A DNA stretch of 64,000 nt, from the NCBI GenBank assembly GCA_036417435.1, contig CM070900.1:122714315-122778314 (forward strand), written 5' to 3'. How positions within the stretch are numbered: position 1 is the stretch's first letter; each line of letters opens with the position of its first letter. The position numbers and the translations under genes were made by a program. The notes below the pieces were generated by a model. The model had not been told where the DNA came from, ran no database searches, and worked only from the letters and a program-made list of their open reading frames with translations. This DNA is from Inia geoffrensis (taxonomy: Eukaryota > Chordata > Mammalia > Artiodactyla > Iniidae). Shown piece after piece: positions 32,875 through 45,268 of the stretch.

Positions 32875-33738
32875 AAACCTTTTAGTAAAAGAAGCCTGAC
32901 TGGAGATCAGGACTTTTTTATTTTTCTTCTCCAATAGCTTACTAGAAGCTCGTTTGATCCTCACTGCTCTGTTAACTCTCAAATGAAATTAATGTCAGTG
33001 GGAGGCATTTTTGACAGAACCGTCCCTGTTCTGGTTCTTAAGGCTATAGAGTTATCTAATGAGTAGTTTGTGGAAATACGCCTGTATATAATTTTATTTC
33101 CCTGGAATTTTCTTAAGTTAGAATACACAATGTTAACTGAGAACCAAGCACTTCTCTTGGGGCTAATCTCTAAAGTAAATCTATCTGTCACTTCACGCTC
33201 CAGCTGTTCTCCTGTGCATCTAAATGGCCCCACTTCCCTGGAGGACTTAGGCAGATGATGGAAGAGTCTCTGAAGGAAAGTTTAGGTTAATCAGACTATC
33301 AAGAAGCTAGTTTTTTTTTTTTTTTTTTTAAGATTATTCTGTAAATGGTGAGAAGACTTCTTGAACAATAAGATTCAGAGGGAGACAAGTAGCTCTTTAC
33401 TGTTATTTAGATAAAATCCCAATGAACTAAAACTGGTAACTGACCTGTATAGTTTAATTGAGCACCCCCCGCCCCCCATCGTATCATGCTTTAAAAGGAA
33501 GAAATAACACAAAGGCTGTTCTGGGCCAGTAGACATTTTACCAGATCACTTTCATCTTATGTGTATCATCATCATCATTCTTAGGATTGCCAATGATTAA
33601 TATTGAAAAAAATTGTGATTTTGAAACAATGCAAAGTTCTTGGTTATACACACAGTTTGGCTTTTTGTACTTATTAAAACTGGAAGGTGAACAAGGGTAG
33701 TTTAGCACAATTTATTTTTTTTTAATATGGGCTAAACC
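32875..33738. other. Unique sequence, no gene recognised
   Basis: The open frames at 32979-33233 (minus) and 33070-33258 (plus) overlap in antisense and match nothing I know. A T-tract lies at about 33311-33330. Confidence 0.4.
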
Positions 33739-33739
33739 A

Positions 33740-33900
33740 AGGAACAGTAGACTAGATCCACACACTTGGGTTCTTGCCCTGATTCAGTTCTCACCTGACT
33801 GAATAACCTTGTGCAAGTTACTTCACCTTTCTAGGCTTCCTTTTTTATCTGCAAAATGAGAGATTTGCACATTCAGCTGTGAAACTTTATTATTCTGTGA
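33740..33900 (+). repeat. MIR element, sense
   Basis: 'gaataaccttgtgcaagtta', 'cttcacctttctaggcttcc' and 'ttatctgcaaaatgagagat' match the sense MIR 3' half. A weak antisense L2-like patch may follow at about 33935-34080. Confidence 0.65.
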
Positions 33901-34089
33901 AATAAGTTGTGTGCTTACTTTATTGAAAGTGTAGTACAGGATTTAAAGAAGGGAAGGAAATGTTCCTTGCCTTCAGAAAGGTTATAGTATAGATACATGG
34001 AAAACGATAATACATGAAAAGTTAAGTGGCAGTATAAAGTAACAATATAAGTTGTAACATAATAGATGCTATGAGTGATATGGACTGTA

Positions 34090-34745
34090 AGTACTGTGAG
34101 TTCTGAGATGGGTGAGACAGATACCTGTGGAGTGGAGTCATCGAAAATACCTGCACAGTATTGGGGATTGAACTAATTTTAGGATGCTGTGTTGACCTTG
34201 CATAGATGAAGGGAAAAGCACAGGGCAGTGTCCAGCAAATGTGTAGAGACTGGAGCCATAAGTAATATTTGTTTAAAACAAGTAAGGTTGTTTCTGAAGT
34301 ACAACACACACTGATCATGGGTATATTTGGTCCCCAACATGTCCAGTTTGGAATGTCTTACCACTTTTACGTTTTACTTGATAAAAGTATTTATGGTCAA
34401 ATAATTTAAAGATTTTTCCTATAGTTTTTCAATATAAAAGTCAGGATTAAAATGAGGCAGCTGAAAGAAGGCTTGACTTAGAAAAATTCTAAAGTTCAAG
34501 GTAAAAATTTCAAGTAATTGGTATTGCACAGTGGTTGATTAGTTGAATCTAATTAGGATACATTTAATTGTCTTGATGTGTTTATGGCTTTTAAATCCTA
34601 AAGTATATATTTTAATTTTTTAGACTTAAAAAATCAGTTAATTATTTTTAGCTTTAGTTGCTCCTGGAAAATTGTGTAATATAAACATAATTTAAACTAT
34701 ATTTGTGATAGTATTTTAAAGCACTTTTGTGAAGTAAATATTTCC
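34090..34745. other. Unique AT-rich sequence
   Basis: No gene or repeat recognised. The 98-residue minus-strand open frame (34022-34318) has no evident domain. Confidence 0.4.
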
Positions 34746-34749
34746 TTAG

Positions 34750-34785
34750 TTTACCACTTGTAATTTCTTTACCACTTATAATTTC
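34750..34785. repeat. 18-bp tandem duplication
   Basis: 'tttaccacttgtaatttc' (34750-34767) is followed directly by 'tttaccacttataatttc' (34768-34785), one mismatch. Confidence 0.9.
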
Positions 34786-35029
34786 TTAAGTTATGTTTTC
34801 TGTTAATAGATTCTTCAAGAATTTTAACATATTAAGTGGCTTTTAAAAACTCCGGTATTCTGTATGAGGATTAATAAGAGAATAGTAGAAAATGTGTTAA
34901 ACATATTTCCAGATTTCTTTATCTCCCATAGCACCAAGCACAAGAATGTTCACGTATATAGACACTCTATATGTACATTATCTGCTGGATGGCTGGTGGA
35001 ATGGGTGCGTAAGTGGGTGAGTGGGTAAA

Positions 35030-35145
35030 TTAATATATTCAAATTTGTTTTATATACATATTTATATAAATATAAATATTTTACATATATGTAAATTTTT
35101 GTATATATACATATTTGTTTTACGTATAGATATTTTATATCTACA
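35030..35145. repeat. TATA-rich low-complexity tract
   Basis: Mostly TA, TATT and ACATA words; explains the Y/I-rich open frames on both strands. Confidence 0.8.
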
Positions 35146-35360
35146 TTTAAAATGTTCTGTTTTGAATAATTTGGATGAGAGCTTTCCAAGATGTATACCA
35201 TTGAAAATGTTCTATAAAAAAAAGTTCTCTCTAGCCAAATAGATTTGGAAGTGTGGCATATTATGTTTATGTCAAGAAATTAATAGAGGTTAGCACATTA
35301 AAGGTTCTGAATGGTCCAGCAATAAAGAAACTTATTTAAATTTAGCCCAGCATTTCCAAA

Positions 35361-35407
35361 ATTGTGTGTGTACGTGTATGTATATGTGTGTATATATGTA
35401 CATGCAA
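35361..35407. repeat. Degenerate TG/TA/CG alternating tract
   Basis: 'tgtgtgtgtacgtgtatgta' and on: almost strict purine-pyrimidine alternation over about 45 bases. Confidence 0.75.
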
Positions 35408-35589
35408 AATTTGGAAAACAGTGGGTTTTTATGTAATGTAAGTGATAGAACTGAACAGATGGTGGTATGGCAGGGAAATGGGAGGTGGTGATGGTATTTC
35501 ATAAGACTTGTAGGTAACTGAGAAAGCATGTGTAAGCTTACAGTTTTTACAGGAGGTAATGAGCTAGAGATAGTGAAAGCCTGCCACAC

Positions 35590-36320
35590 CCTTCACAACC
35601 ATGCTGTCATTAATTATATACCAGAATGGAAAGACTGAGAAAGGAGAACAAAAGTGTACCAGATGACTAAGGAGGAGAATCACCAACCCTCCACCTCATT
35701 GCTTAGGTAACACAAATGCTAGTGCTGCTTTGTGACAGCAGTGATCATGTGACCATTTCACATGGCTCAGATTGCCTGGCTTTTTGCCTGGCTTGGGTGT
35801 TCACTCGGTGCATCAGCTCCCAGTTTTCTGTTCACATGTGGAAGAAACTAAAGCAGCAGGGAAGCTCCATAGTCAGGTACTCTTGGCATTTATTCATTTT
35901 AGGTAGCAAATATTTTCAGCTTTAGCTCAGTATATTTATTAGACATGAAAATATAATAAATATAATAAGGAAACAAAATGTAGAATTTGTCTATGGGTGC
36001 AAGGAAAAACTTGGCACCAAATTCTGGATCTGTGGATTAAAAAAAAAAGTATTTAAACTGAGAGATAATCTGAAATAAGCTGACTTTATTAAGCTCTTCT
36101 TTAGTTTTTCTCTTTTAAGAGAAAACATTAATAAGCATAATAAGTCCAGTGTTTTCTAGTACTAGGAAAATAAACACAAAGACTTAGACTCAATGCTTAA
36201 CAATTAAGTGAAAGAGGAATTGAATTTAAATGAGATTTTTTTGTAATTCTTTTAAAAATTTTTTATTTAAATTTTTCTGACATTGGTGTTTATTAAGAGG
36301 TTTATATAAAACTCTTCTCT
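35590..36320. other. Unique sequence, no gene recognised
   Basis: No repeat or exon named. The 69-residue open frame at 35716-35925 has no known domain. Confidence 0.4.
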
Positions 36321-36335
36321 TTCCCCACTATTTTT

Positions 36336-36644
36336 AAAAAATTTATTTATTTATTTATTTACTTTCGGCTGCATTGGGTCTTCGTTGCTGGTCGTGGGCT
36401 TTCTCTAGTTGTGCTAGCGGGGGCTACTCTTAATTTTTTGCGGTGCGCAGGTTTCTTATTGCAGTGGCTTCTCTTGTTGGGGAGCGTGGGCTCTAGGCGC
36501 ACAGGCTTCAGTAGTTGTGGCTTGCAGGCTCTAGAGGGCAGGCTCAGTAGTTGTGGCGCAGGGGCTTAGTTGCTCTGTGGCACGTGGGATCTTCCCGGAC
36601 CAGGGATCAAACCCGTGTCCCCTGCATTGGCACCAGGGAAATCC
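36336..36644 (-). mobile_element. Long CHR-type SINE, antisense, head region partly deleted
   Basis: It runs from an A/T tail with TTTA units ('ttatttatttactttcggct') to 'ggcaccagggaaatcc'. CCCCACTATTTTT at 36323-36335 and 36645-36657 is an exact 13-bp target-site duplication. Sister copies have about 20 further bases between 'ctgcattggca' and 'ccaccagggaag'. Their absence removes most of the A-box region. Confidence 0.92.
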
Positions 36645-36664
36645 CCCCACTATTTTTTTTAAAC

Positions 36665-38825
36665 AATTGAATTTTAAAGTAATTATTTTGACTTTTTTTC
36701 CCCTGGAAATATGTGTTGTGTTTCCCTCTGGGCCTCCTCAGATAATCTGATGTGCTTCTCTTGTCCCATGGAATCACTGTATTAATGCCAAATTTTGTGT
36801 GTCCATCTGACAGACAGTGCAGATAATGGCTGATGATGCCTGCGTTTTGGGGGTCCTCCTGGGTTGCTAGCACCACACGTGTCTCCTATCATGACTGATG
36901 CATATGTTTTGTCATGGCTTAATATCTTCAAAATAATTTTTGTGTTCTTAAAGCTCACTTTTAAATCTAATTTTTAAACTTCTATTAAGTTATTTAATTT
37001 TAAAAAAGCTTTGTAAACACTGAAGGTTTTTATAATTTAATGGGCAAACTGCTTTACCATAAATCCTTAATTAAATATTGAACCACTTAAAGTAGCCATC
37101 ACATGAAGAATACTGAATAAGATGTGGGAAAAAAAGGGGGGAGAAAAAGACAAAGATCGCTCATTAAAATGACCAGTTTGTCTTTTGTAGTAAACAGTGG
37201 AGACTGTGTGTAAATATCTGTTCTTATTCCTAGTTATTGGAGCTTGAGTATGTTAAGGTTTAGCTGTAGTCTGAGAGATCACAGTTCTTTTACTGTCCAG
37301 TAGTTCAATCTGAGACATTAATGGAAGCATGGAGTAGGTCACAGATCTCTTAGCTGGCTAAAGGCTGTGAAGATATTATGTAACCGTTTAAGGGGACATA
37401 ATGGAAAGAGGCAAAAAAAAGTTCCAATCTACCTTCCTGTAATAAAACAATAAAAAAATGTAGTGATCCAGTTTGAATTGGCATTTGGGTCGTGTGACAT
37501 AAGGATTATCTCTGCTGGGGTTGAGCACTAGCAGAGAGCTCATGCTCAGATGTCTAGATGAAAGTGTAAATTGATAAGCTTGGTTAAAAAAATAGCATTC
37601 CTGCATTTGTTCAGAACTCACTGGCATTGTGTTTCATATACTTTGTATTTTCAGAATCCCATTTTGGAGCTTCTGTTCCTTTCCTTCCATTGCTTTGCAT
37701 GAAAGCCCTGTGTATAAGTAACATTGAGTAGTAGGAAGAATCTATAGCTTTCGTCCTTTTCTAAATACTACAAAAACTTTTTTTACTATGAAAAAATTAA
37801 TGATGTTGATTTCTTTCAAAGTATGCCTTATTAGCCTCATATATCTTTGTTTCTAATCATCCCTGTTAATGATACAGTTAAACTTAAGTTTTAATCCTCT
37901 GTGAAAACATTAATTACCATGTAAATTGGCATTCTAGGATAAAAGGGTTCAGAGGTCAGATGGGTTTATGGAATGGTACATACTCTATATCTTTTTAGAG
38001 ATTCGCAATGTACATCATGTCAAAGGCTCTAATAGTTGCTAAGGTAAATAATTATTTTAGTCCAGAGTTTCTTTGGAGGCCAGTGATAGAATAAAGTGAC
38101 AAGGATGTCTGTTGCCTTAGTACTTTTGTATTTTGCTGGGCTTGTTTTGATATTACTAAAATAAAAGGCCTTATGAGATTAACCTAGTCAAAAAGTTCTT
38201 TTTCATTTGAGACATCTTTAGTGGAATTATTTAGCATAATATTTGACATACAGATGCTTAATAAAGAAAGCAATTTGTTCAGATTGATCAAGAATGGACA
38301 GTGAAATAAAGACTTTAGAATTAGATTGGCCTCTTATAGTGTTTACTATTTCTGTAGAGTCCTCCTTCCTTGCTTGCTCTAGGAAATATTTTCCTACATT
38401 ATCCCTCTGGCTTTTTTCTGGCTTCAGAGTTGGGGTTGGGAGGTGGAGGGTGTAGAGACTCAGGAGCTGGGAGACCCAGGACACAAGCCTTAGGAATCCT
38501 GGATTCCTGAACCGAGACACCCTGGACACTGTAATAGAGCTTCATTTAGGGCTGATTTTTCCTTCCATTTATACTCATAGTTGTCTGTGCCCTTGCAGGG
38601 CCACAGCTGAAGTTGCTGCTGGATTGGAAATAAACAGGCCAATTGAATTTACCACATTATTCTTCTGTTTTACTTTAGAAATCTTGAAGTCTTTCACAAC
38701 TTGGAGGGTTACATTTCTGGCTCTTTAAGTCCTGCTTGAAGGAAAAGGAACCATAATTACTCTCATAATGTGGTTAAGTTTATCTATTTATCAATATATT
38801 CGAAGTGTTTGTCACAATAATTATA
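36665..38825. other. Unique sequence, no gene recognised
   Basis: About 2.1 kb without a nameable repeat or exon. The 100-residue minus-strand open frame (38227-38529) and the 79-residue one (37388-37627) show no domain and no retrocopy hallmarks. Confidence 0.4.
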
Positions 38826-38834
38826 GTTACTGTT

Positions 38835-38965
38835 TTAACCATAATGTGCTAGACCTTGTGCTAGGCTTTCTACGTAGCTGATCTGTAAGTGTCATAACCA
38901 CCTCAAGAGGTAATTTACTGGGTAGTTCAATTTTGCAGGGAAGGTAGGGTCTCAGAGAGATCTAT
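38835..38965 (-). repeat. MIR element, antisense
   Basis: 'gtgctagaccttgtgctagg' and 'ataaccacctcaagaggtaa' then 'ggtagggtctcagagaga' fit a diverged antisense MIR. Confidence 0.5.
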
Positions 38966-38969
38966 ATTT

Positions 38970-41555
38970 GTTTTGTTGTAGTTCTTCTCAAAAAATAGTC
39001 TGTAATTCATTTTTTAAAACTTGTTTTAAAAGCCTCTAGTTAGGATTCAATGTATTAGAGAGTAACAGTAGGGTAAAAACCCACTTATTTCTCTTCTTTG
39101 AAAACTCACCCTTATTTTTACTCATATACATATTTTCATTTTTTACTCACCCATTGGATTAATCATTTTTTTGGCTTCCTCTTTTGTATCTTGCTTAGAA
39201 ATAATCCAGTGGAACAGAAAGATGCTTGCTGAGACCAAGGAATTAACCTGCTTCCTTCATTTCCACTTTTCCCCCACTGCTTTTCATTGCTGTGAGTTAG
39301 GCATAGACAGGGCCGTGGCACTTGTTACAGAGATCAGGATTTTTGAGGGAGTGTAAAGGCTGTGATGGTAGGATAATCATTTTAACTCCCTGTTCTGCTG
39401 CCATCTTGGGCAAAACTAGTGGCACCAGAGAGATGCCTGGAAGTTCTTCATGAATTTTTCAATGGATTTTTTTTCATGATGTGGGAATTGAAGAATGGCT
39501 ATCCAGAGTAGATGCATTGAGCATTCAGTAACCACGACCAACACTCTGCCTTACATTATACTTAGCAATTATTTATTTAGACTGTTGCAATATTTTTCCT
39601 GTTTTGATCTTGAATCTTTCTCAGTCTTAGATTAACACTTTACGGTGTGTGATGAATAAGGACTTTGAAACTAACAAAATGTTATATTGGTTTAGTTAGT
39701 TAAACTAATGGTTGCCAGTGTCATTCAAAGTACATGTTAAATCAGAATTCTTTTGCCAGATCCTAGAAGCTTAAATTATGTGCCAGTGCTTTTGCTTTAT
39801 TATTCCTTAAACTTATTCCTGGCAGACTAAAATTGTAAAGGTTTGTTGGACTCTACTCTCAACCATTGGCTATTTCATTTTTTTTTTTTACAAGTTGCGC
39901 TATGGAGTTTGGTGTTTATTATTTTATCAGAAATTGGCAAAAGCATGCACAGTTTAAATAAATGCCTTTTTTCTTTCTATTCCTCTTGTTATCCATCAAC
40001 CCTTCCTTATTGCTGAAAATGAGTTATTTGTTCAAAACAGGGTAACTTTTGGTGTTCACTGTCTTACCTTTTTATTTTGAGCTAATTTGTGCCCTTAAAA
40101 AAAAAAAACTAGCATAAATTAAGAAATGTGGAAACAGGTGGAACATCCAGACAAAAAGTACTTATTAAATACCTGTAGTGTAGATAGCATTACATAGTAT
40201 ATTAGGCCACCCATTTTACTATTTATATATAAAGTGGAATAATTAAGCTTAATATACTAAAAACTCTTAAATTAATTTTGACTATAATCTTATTTCTATG
40301 GTTGGTATTTTATATTTAAAATCTTTTACTTTCTGTATATTTTCTTTGTAGTTCATTCATATTCTATGTTAGTCATAGTCTGAGTATTTTAAGTAGTCAC
40401 ATAAATTTCTCAATATCATTTTTAACCTTTGAGGATTTACAGTGTCTTGAGAAAGAAATTTACTATAAAAATTAATTAGGATATAAAACACTGTGTAAAG
40501 AACTTATTTTTCAAAAGGATATATAGATGATATTTTTGATAAATAATTTTACTTGAGGGGCAAATAATTGTGGTTATATTTTTATAATGTCAATATTTGT
40601 TCATTTGATACATTTAATCATCTTAATGTATCATTTGGGTATATGAGTAATTATTATTGGATTTAAGGGATTTATACTTACAACAATGTAATATTATAAT
40701 TCAGAGTTTTGCCTAGCCTATTTTGAGAGCTTTATTTCTTTTTCAAGGAATTTTAGTGGTCTCTAGAACAGCAGACAGCAGAAATGGAACCTCAGATACT
40801 GCTTCACTTTATTCTTCAAAATCTTCTACTAAGTAGTTCAACAAACAATAAGATTAAAAATATTAAAGCTAGTAATCATAGTTGTTAACTATTATATTTC
40901 CCTTTTTGTGCTTTATTTCCTGAAACAGTTGTTTCATTTCAAATTATGTAAATCTAATTAAAATAGATCAGGCAAGTGATATTAATGAAGCATTCTATGT
41001 AAATAAACACCAGGTTGTAAATTCCAGCAGAAGCTGTCATCGACTGTTGTAATAAAAACATACCTAAGAGTATAACTATTTTAGTGAATGAAAGAAGAAG
41101 TTCAAGCAAAACCAACCAATCTGGATAATTCGGTCTGAAAGAGTTTTCTACTGTAGCTAGTCTTCTTTCCCCTGCTTCTCAGCTTTATACAGAAAAATGT
41201 TCTCAGTCCTCCATTTAATTTTTCGGGCTGGTTAAAATTGAAAGCATTTATAATGTTATCTTGCAGTGTTACCAGTGAAAGATGACTTAACATCTCATCT
41301 TTCAGCTGGACAGACCTAATTTTTGACAGCCTGTCCTGGATAGGTAAGATTTTGGCCATGAATAAGTTAAGATTATTTAAAAAGGAATCACCACTTAGTC
41401 TCAGGTAACCTGAAGGATAAAAAAAACTCCTTTCTTCTCGATCTCTGAAATGCCCTGTACTCTTCCTTAACTAATCATGGACACAAGTTCATCATGGAAG
41501 AGGACTCTTGGGGATGTTGGACTTCTTCCTGTCCCCAACCTCCACCCACCTTCTT
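38970..41555. other. Unique AT-rich sequence, no gene recognised
   Basis: No repeat was named here. The minus-strand open frame 41102-41359 (85 residues) has a fairly protein-like composition (a basic stretch like 'KLRSRGKKTSYSRK'), but it lacks splice or retrocopy evidence and I do not recognise it. Confidence 0.35.
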
Positions 41556-41557
41556 TT

Positions 41558-41665
41558 TCCAGATACTTGTTGAGTGATTAAAGTGTGTCAGATGCTGGGT
41601 ACAGGATAAAATGCTGAACAAGACACTAAAGGCTCCTGCTCTTCAGCAGCTTACAGTTTTATCTC
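41558..41665 (-). repeat. LINE2 (L2) 3' end, antisense
   Basis: 'cttgttgagtgattaaagtg', 'tgtcagatgctgggtacagg' and 'ctcttcagcagcttacagtt' are the antisense L2 terminal region. Confidence 0.6.
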
Positions 41666-41669
41666 CCCA

Positions 41670-42835
41670 TACTTTTTATTTCTTAGTATGGGAAAATATG
41701 AAAGAATAACTCTACATGCTCTCCCTAGTGTTTAGGTAGGTTGTCTTTCAAAAGGTGGTTTATAAATTGGCTTGTTTGATACAGGGAACACATCACCAAA
41801 GAAAATATTATAAATTGTAATTATGTTCCCAAATGGTACCCATAATATAGCTGAATTCCAGAACTAATGATATTATGGTTTCCCATTGTCTTTGGGGATA
41901 TGAATTTCAACTGTAAATTTAAAATTTAGAGACTCTATTTCGCTTTGCAACAATTTCAATAACTGAAGAATGTTCCTTCCCCCCCTCCCCCCACTACCCC
42001 AATTTCCATACGCCTTAAACAACAGGGAGTATTTCCATTTTTTTCCCCACCCATTGGCAGTGAGAGATTTCTTCACCAACTGTGGTAGTGATGGTGGCAA
42101 GAGGAGAATGAGTGTCCTTGCAGCTGTGACAGGAAGGAGATACGGGCTTTGGGCATTTAGGGAGATGGGTGAAGTAGTCGTACAGGGAGACTGATCTATG
42201 AAAGATCATTCAGGAGATTGAGAACCTTTTGCACCTAGAAAAGGAAGAACGGGAGTTGAGGGTAGATGGAGTAGTATTGGGATGGGGTCAAGATGGCATT
42301 AAAGGAGTGGGGTAGCATAAGTTGGATGTGGTAGAACAGGAAACTGGAGAGGAATGTTTAACAGTAGCTGCACAAAAGGGAACTGGAATCTTGGCAGTCA
42401 GCCTGCCCAGGGGCTTGAATTTCTCAGATGCGGCAAATTTATGGGATTGACATTTGCAAGTCAGGTTCTGCCTGTACACTGTTTCTTTTTATTGATGCTT
42501 CCTTTTAATCTATAATATCATTAGGAAATACTTAAATGTTCACATATCACAAGGATTAAAAATGTTACTTTTATGCATTGGAAAGTCTTTGTTAAAATTT
42601 CCTTTAAGTTACATAATCTTTGTGATCTTTTCAAAGATAAATGTTAATATCATTTAGTATAAACTAAAAACAGTGTAAAATAAAATCCGTTAAAAGGAGA
42701 AAGCACTATTAAAATAAATCAAACCTCATTTAGTCAAAGTAAAGGGAGAAGTTTCTAGCAGTAATAATCTGGTTAGCTTACATTAACCATCTGTTTTTGC
42801 ATGTTGTCTACTTTTTACATTAAATCTGTCAGCAT
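41670..42835. other. Unassigned sequence with C-rich tract
   Basis: A C-rich block at about 41977-42000 could form G-quadruplex on the minus strand. The GA-rich part (42080-42360) may be an old antisense LINE2-like remnant. No gene seen; the open frames on the two strands overlap each other. Confidence 0.35.
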
Positions 42836-42839
42836 ATTA

Positions 42840-43730
42840 ATCATAGTTTAAAAAATTCTTCGTCTGATAATTCCAACATTCTTGCCATATCAGACTCTGG
42901 TTTCGATGCTTGTTCAGTCTCTTCAAACTGTGTTTTTGTACTTTTGTATGCCTTGTAACTTTTTGTTGAAAGGTGGACATGATGTTCTGGGTAAAAGGAA
43001 CTGCAGCAAGGAGGCCTTTAGTAATACAGTGGAAAGATGGGGCTGTATATTCCATAGTCCTAGGATTAGGTCTCAGTCTTTTGGTGAGCTTGTGTTTCTG
43101 GACTGTGAACTTTGCCAGTGCTTCTCAGTTTTTGTGTTTTTTTTTTTCTTTTTTTAAAACTTTCTAGGGGGGAGAGGATGCCTAGAGGAGACTGGAGTTG
43201 TGTATGTCACTTACTCCAAGTCAGTTAGGCTCTGATGAAACCCCAGCAGTTTAGGCTCTACACTGGTTTCTCCTGAGGGCGGGCCTTTTTAAGAATAGAA
43301 TGCTCTAGCATATTTCAGAATGGTTGCTTCCCCCCACCCCCTGCTAGAAGCATGAGGGGATTTTTCTCTGAATTTCATTGTAAGAACCAGGTTAGGCTCC
43401 TGGATATAACTCACGATGACATGGAGGCCCTCCATGACTGGTTGGCCATTTTTTTTTTTTTTCTTTTTTTTAATCTCTCAGACTTGTACATACTGAGTCT
43501 CTACCACTTTGTCAATTACAGCACAGGTTTTCCTACCCAGGCACTGGTTTCTGGGTAGGTTCCTTTTGAGGGGTTTCCTTTCTGTTTGGTTATATTTCTC
43601 TATATCTGCCTGTGTGTCTCTCCAGTTTTGGGGACAGTAGTTTGCTCTGCCACCTCACCTCTCTTACAGATCTAAGGTTTGTTGATTTTTCAGTTTGTTC
43701 GGCTTTTTACTGTAGAAAGGAGCCATAGCT
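42840..43730 (-). mobile_element. Old L1 (L1MB-like) 3' region, antisense
   Basis: Text such as 'tctgataattccaacattct', 'ctggtttcgatgcttgttca', 'gtatgccttgtaactttttg' and 'gaaaggtggacatgatgttc', followed by 'gatatttctctatatctgcc'-like T-rich parts, resembles the long antisense 3' UTR of old L1 elements. The subfamily is uncertain and the open frames within are not genes. Confidence 0.5.
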
Positions 43731-43849
43731 AAATCTGGGCAGGCTGCATTTGCCATGTTTAGGTATCCGGCCTTTATCGTATAGGTATGCGGGTACGCTG
43801 ATGACCAAGGAAGCAACTTTAAGAGATCGATGCTTTATAATGATCTTTT

Positions 43850-44345
43850 GACCTCACAGTGGAGAGGAGTGAGGATAGGAGAAAGGAAGACCAGTTCAAA
43901 CACTATTAGAGTAATCTGCGAAAGTGACAGTGAGGACATTGCCAGAGAAGATAGATATGAGCCATAGACTATAAGCTGTAGAATACTTAGTGACCGATTG
44001 CATATCAGGCAAGAGTAAGGAATTGAGGATTACTCCCAGGTTTTTGGTTTGGACAGCTAAATGAATATGTATCATTAACTAAGAGGTAGAACAGAGAGCA
44101 ATGTGGCATATAAGTTGCCCAGGGGATATTCAGATGGATGTGCTCAGAAAACATTTGAATAAATTGACCTGGAGCTTTTAGCAAATTCTGAGTTGGAGAC
44201 AGAGGTTTGGTAGTATCAACATTGACTGTTTTCTATTGACTGGCATAGTAGGTCTGAGGAAAACGTGTAGAATTGACAAGAGGACCATAAAGTAATCTTA
44301 GGGAATGCCAACATTTTAGGGGTAGGTGGAGGAAGAAAAGCTTGT
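43850..44345 (-). repeat. Old LINE2-like antisense repeat, left part (split by the L1)
   Basis: 'attactcccaggtttttggt', 'ttggacagctaaatgaatat' and 'gaatgccaacattttagggg' match the same old repeat class as 23510-25160. The match appears to resume beyond the L1 at 50195, as expected if the L1 landed inside it. Confidence 0.4.
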
Positions 44346-44360
44346 AGAAAAAACAAAGCA

Positions 44361-45268
44361 GAGGTCCTGAACCAAGATGGTGGAGTAGAAGGAAGTGCTC
44401 TCACTCCCTCTTGTGAGAACACCACAATCACAACTAGCTGCTGGACAGTCATCGACAGGAAGACACTGGAACTCACCAAAGAAGATACCCTACATCCAAA
44501 GACAAAGGAGAAGCCACAATGAGATGGTAGGAGAGGCGCAATCACGGTAAAATCAACTCCCATAACTGCTGGGTGGGTGACTCACAGACTGGAGAACACT
44601 TATACCACAGAAGTCCACCCACTGGAGTGAAGGTTCTGAGCCCCACGTCAGGCTTCCTAACCTGGGAGTTCAGTAACGGGAGGAGGAATTCCTAGAGAAT
44701 CAGACTTTGAAGGCTAGTGGGGTTTGATTGCAGGACTTCGACAGGACTAGGGGAAACAGAGACTCCACTCTTGGAGGGCACACACAAAGTAGTGTGCGCA
44801 TCGGTACCCAGGGGAAGGAGCAGTGACCCCAGGGGAGACTGAACCAGACCTACCTGCTAGTGTTGGAGGGTCACCTACAGAGGCGGGGGGTGGCTGTGGC
44901 TCACCGTGGGGACAAGGACACTGGCAGCAGAAGTTCTGGGAAGTACTCCTTGGTGTGAGCCCTCCCAGAGTCTGCCATTAGCCCCACCAAAGAGCCAGGT
45001 AGGCTCCAGTGTTCGGTTGCCTCAGGCCAAACAACCAACAGGGAGGGAACCCAGCCCCAGCCATCAGCAGTCAAGCAGATTAAAGTTTTACTGAGCTCTG
45101 TCCACCAGAGCAACAGTCAGCTCTACCCACCACCAGTCCCTCCCATCAGGAAACTTGCACAAGTCTCTTAGATAGCCTCATCCACCAGAGGGCAGACAGC
45201 AGAAGCAAGAATAACTACAATCCTGCAGCCTGTGGAACAAAAACCACATTCACAGGAAGCGAGACAAG
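44361..45268 (+). promoter_or_regulatory. L1 5' UTR (internal promoter region)
   Basis: This is the GC-richer leader before ORF1, about 900 bases. It opens with 'ccaagatggtggagtagaag', a phrase typical of the start of full-length artiodactyl and other mammalian L1s; its AAGATGG core is the kind of site YY1 binds at human L1 starts (by analogy). Presence of this leader shows the insertion was not 5'-truncated. The open frames inside it on both strands are not genes. Confidence 0.75.

Noticed and set aside
41102..41359. 85-residue minus-strand open frame with protein-like composition
   Set aside because: No splice sites, retrocopy hallmarks or recognisable domain; this length is expected by chance in a 64-kb window.
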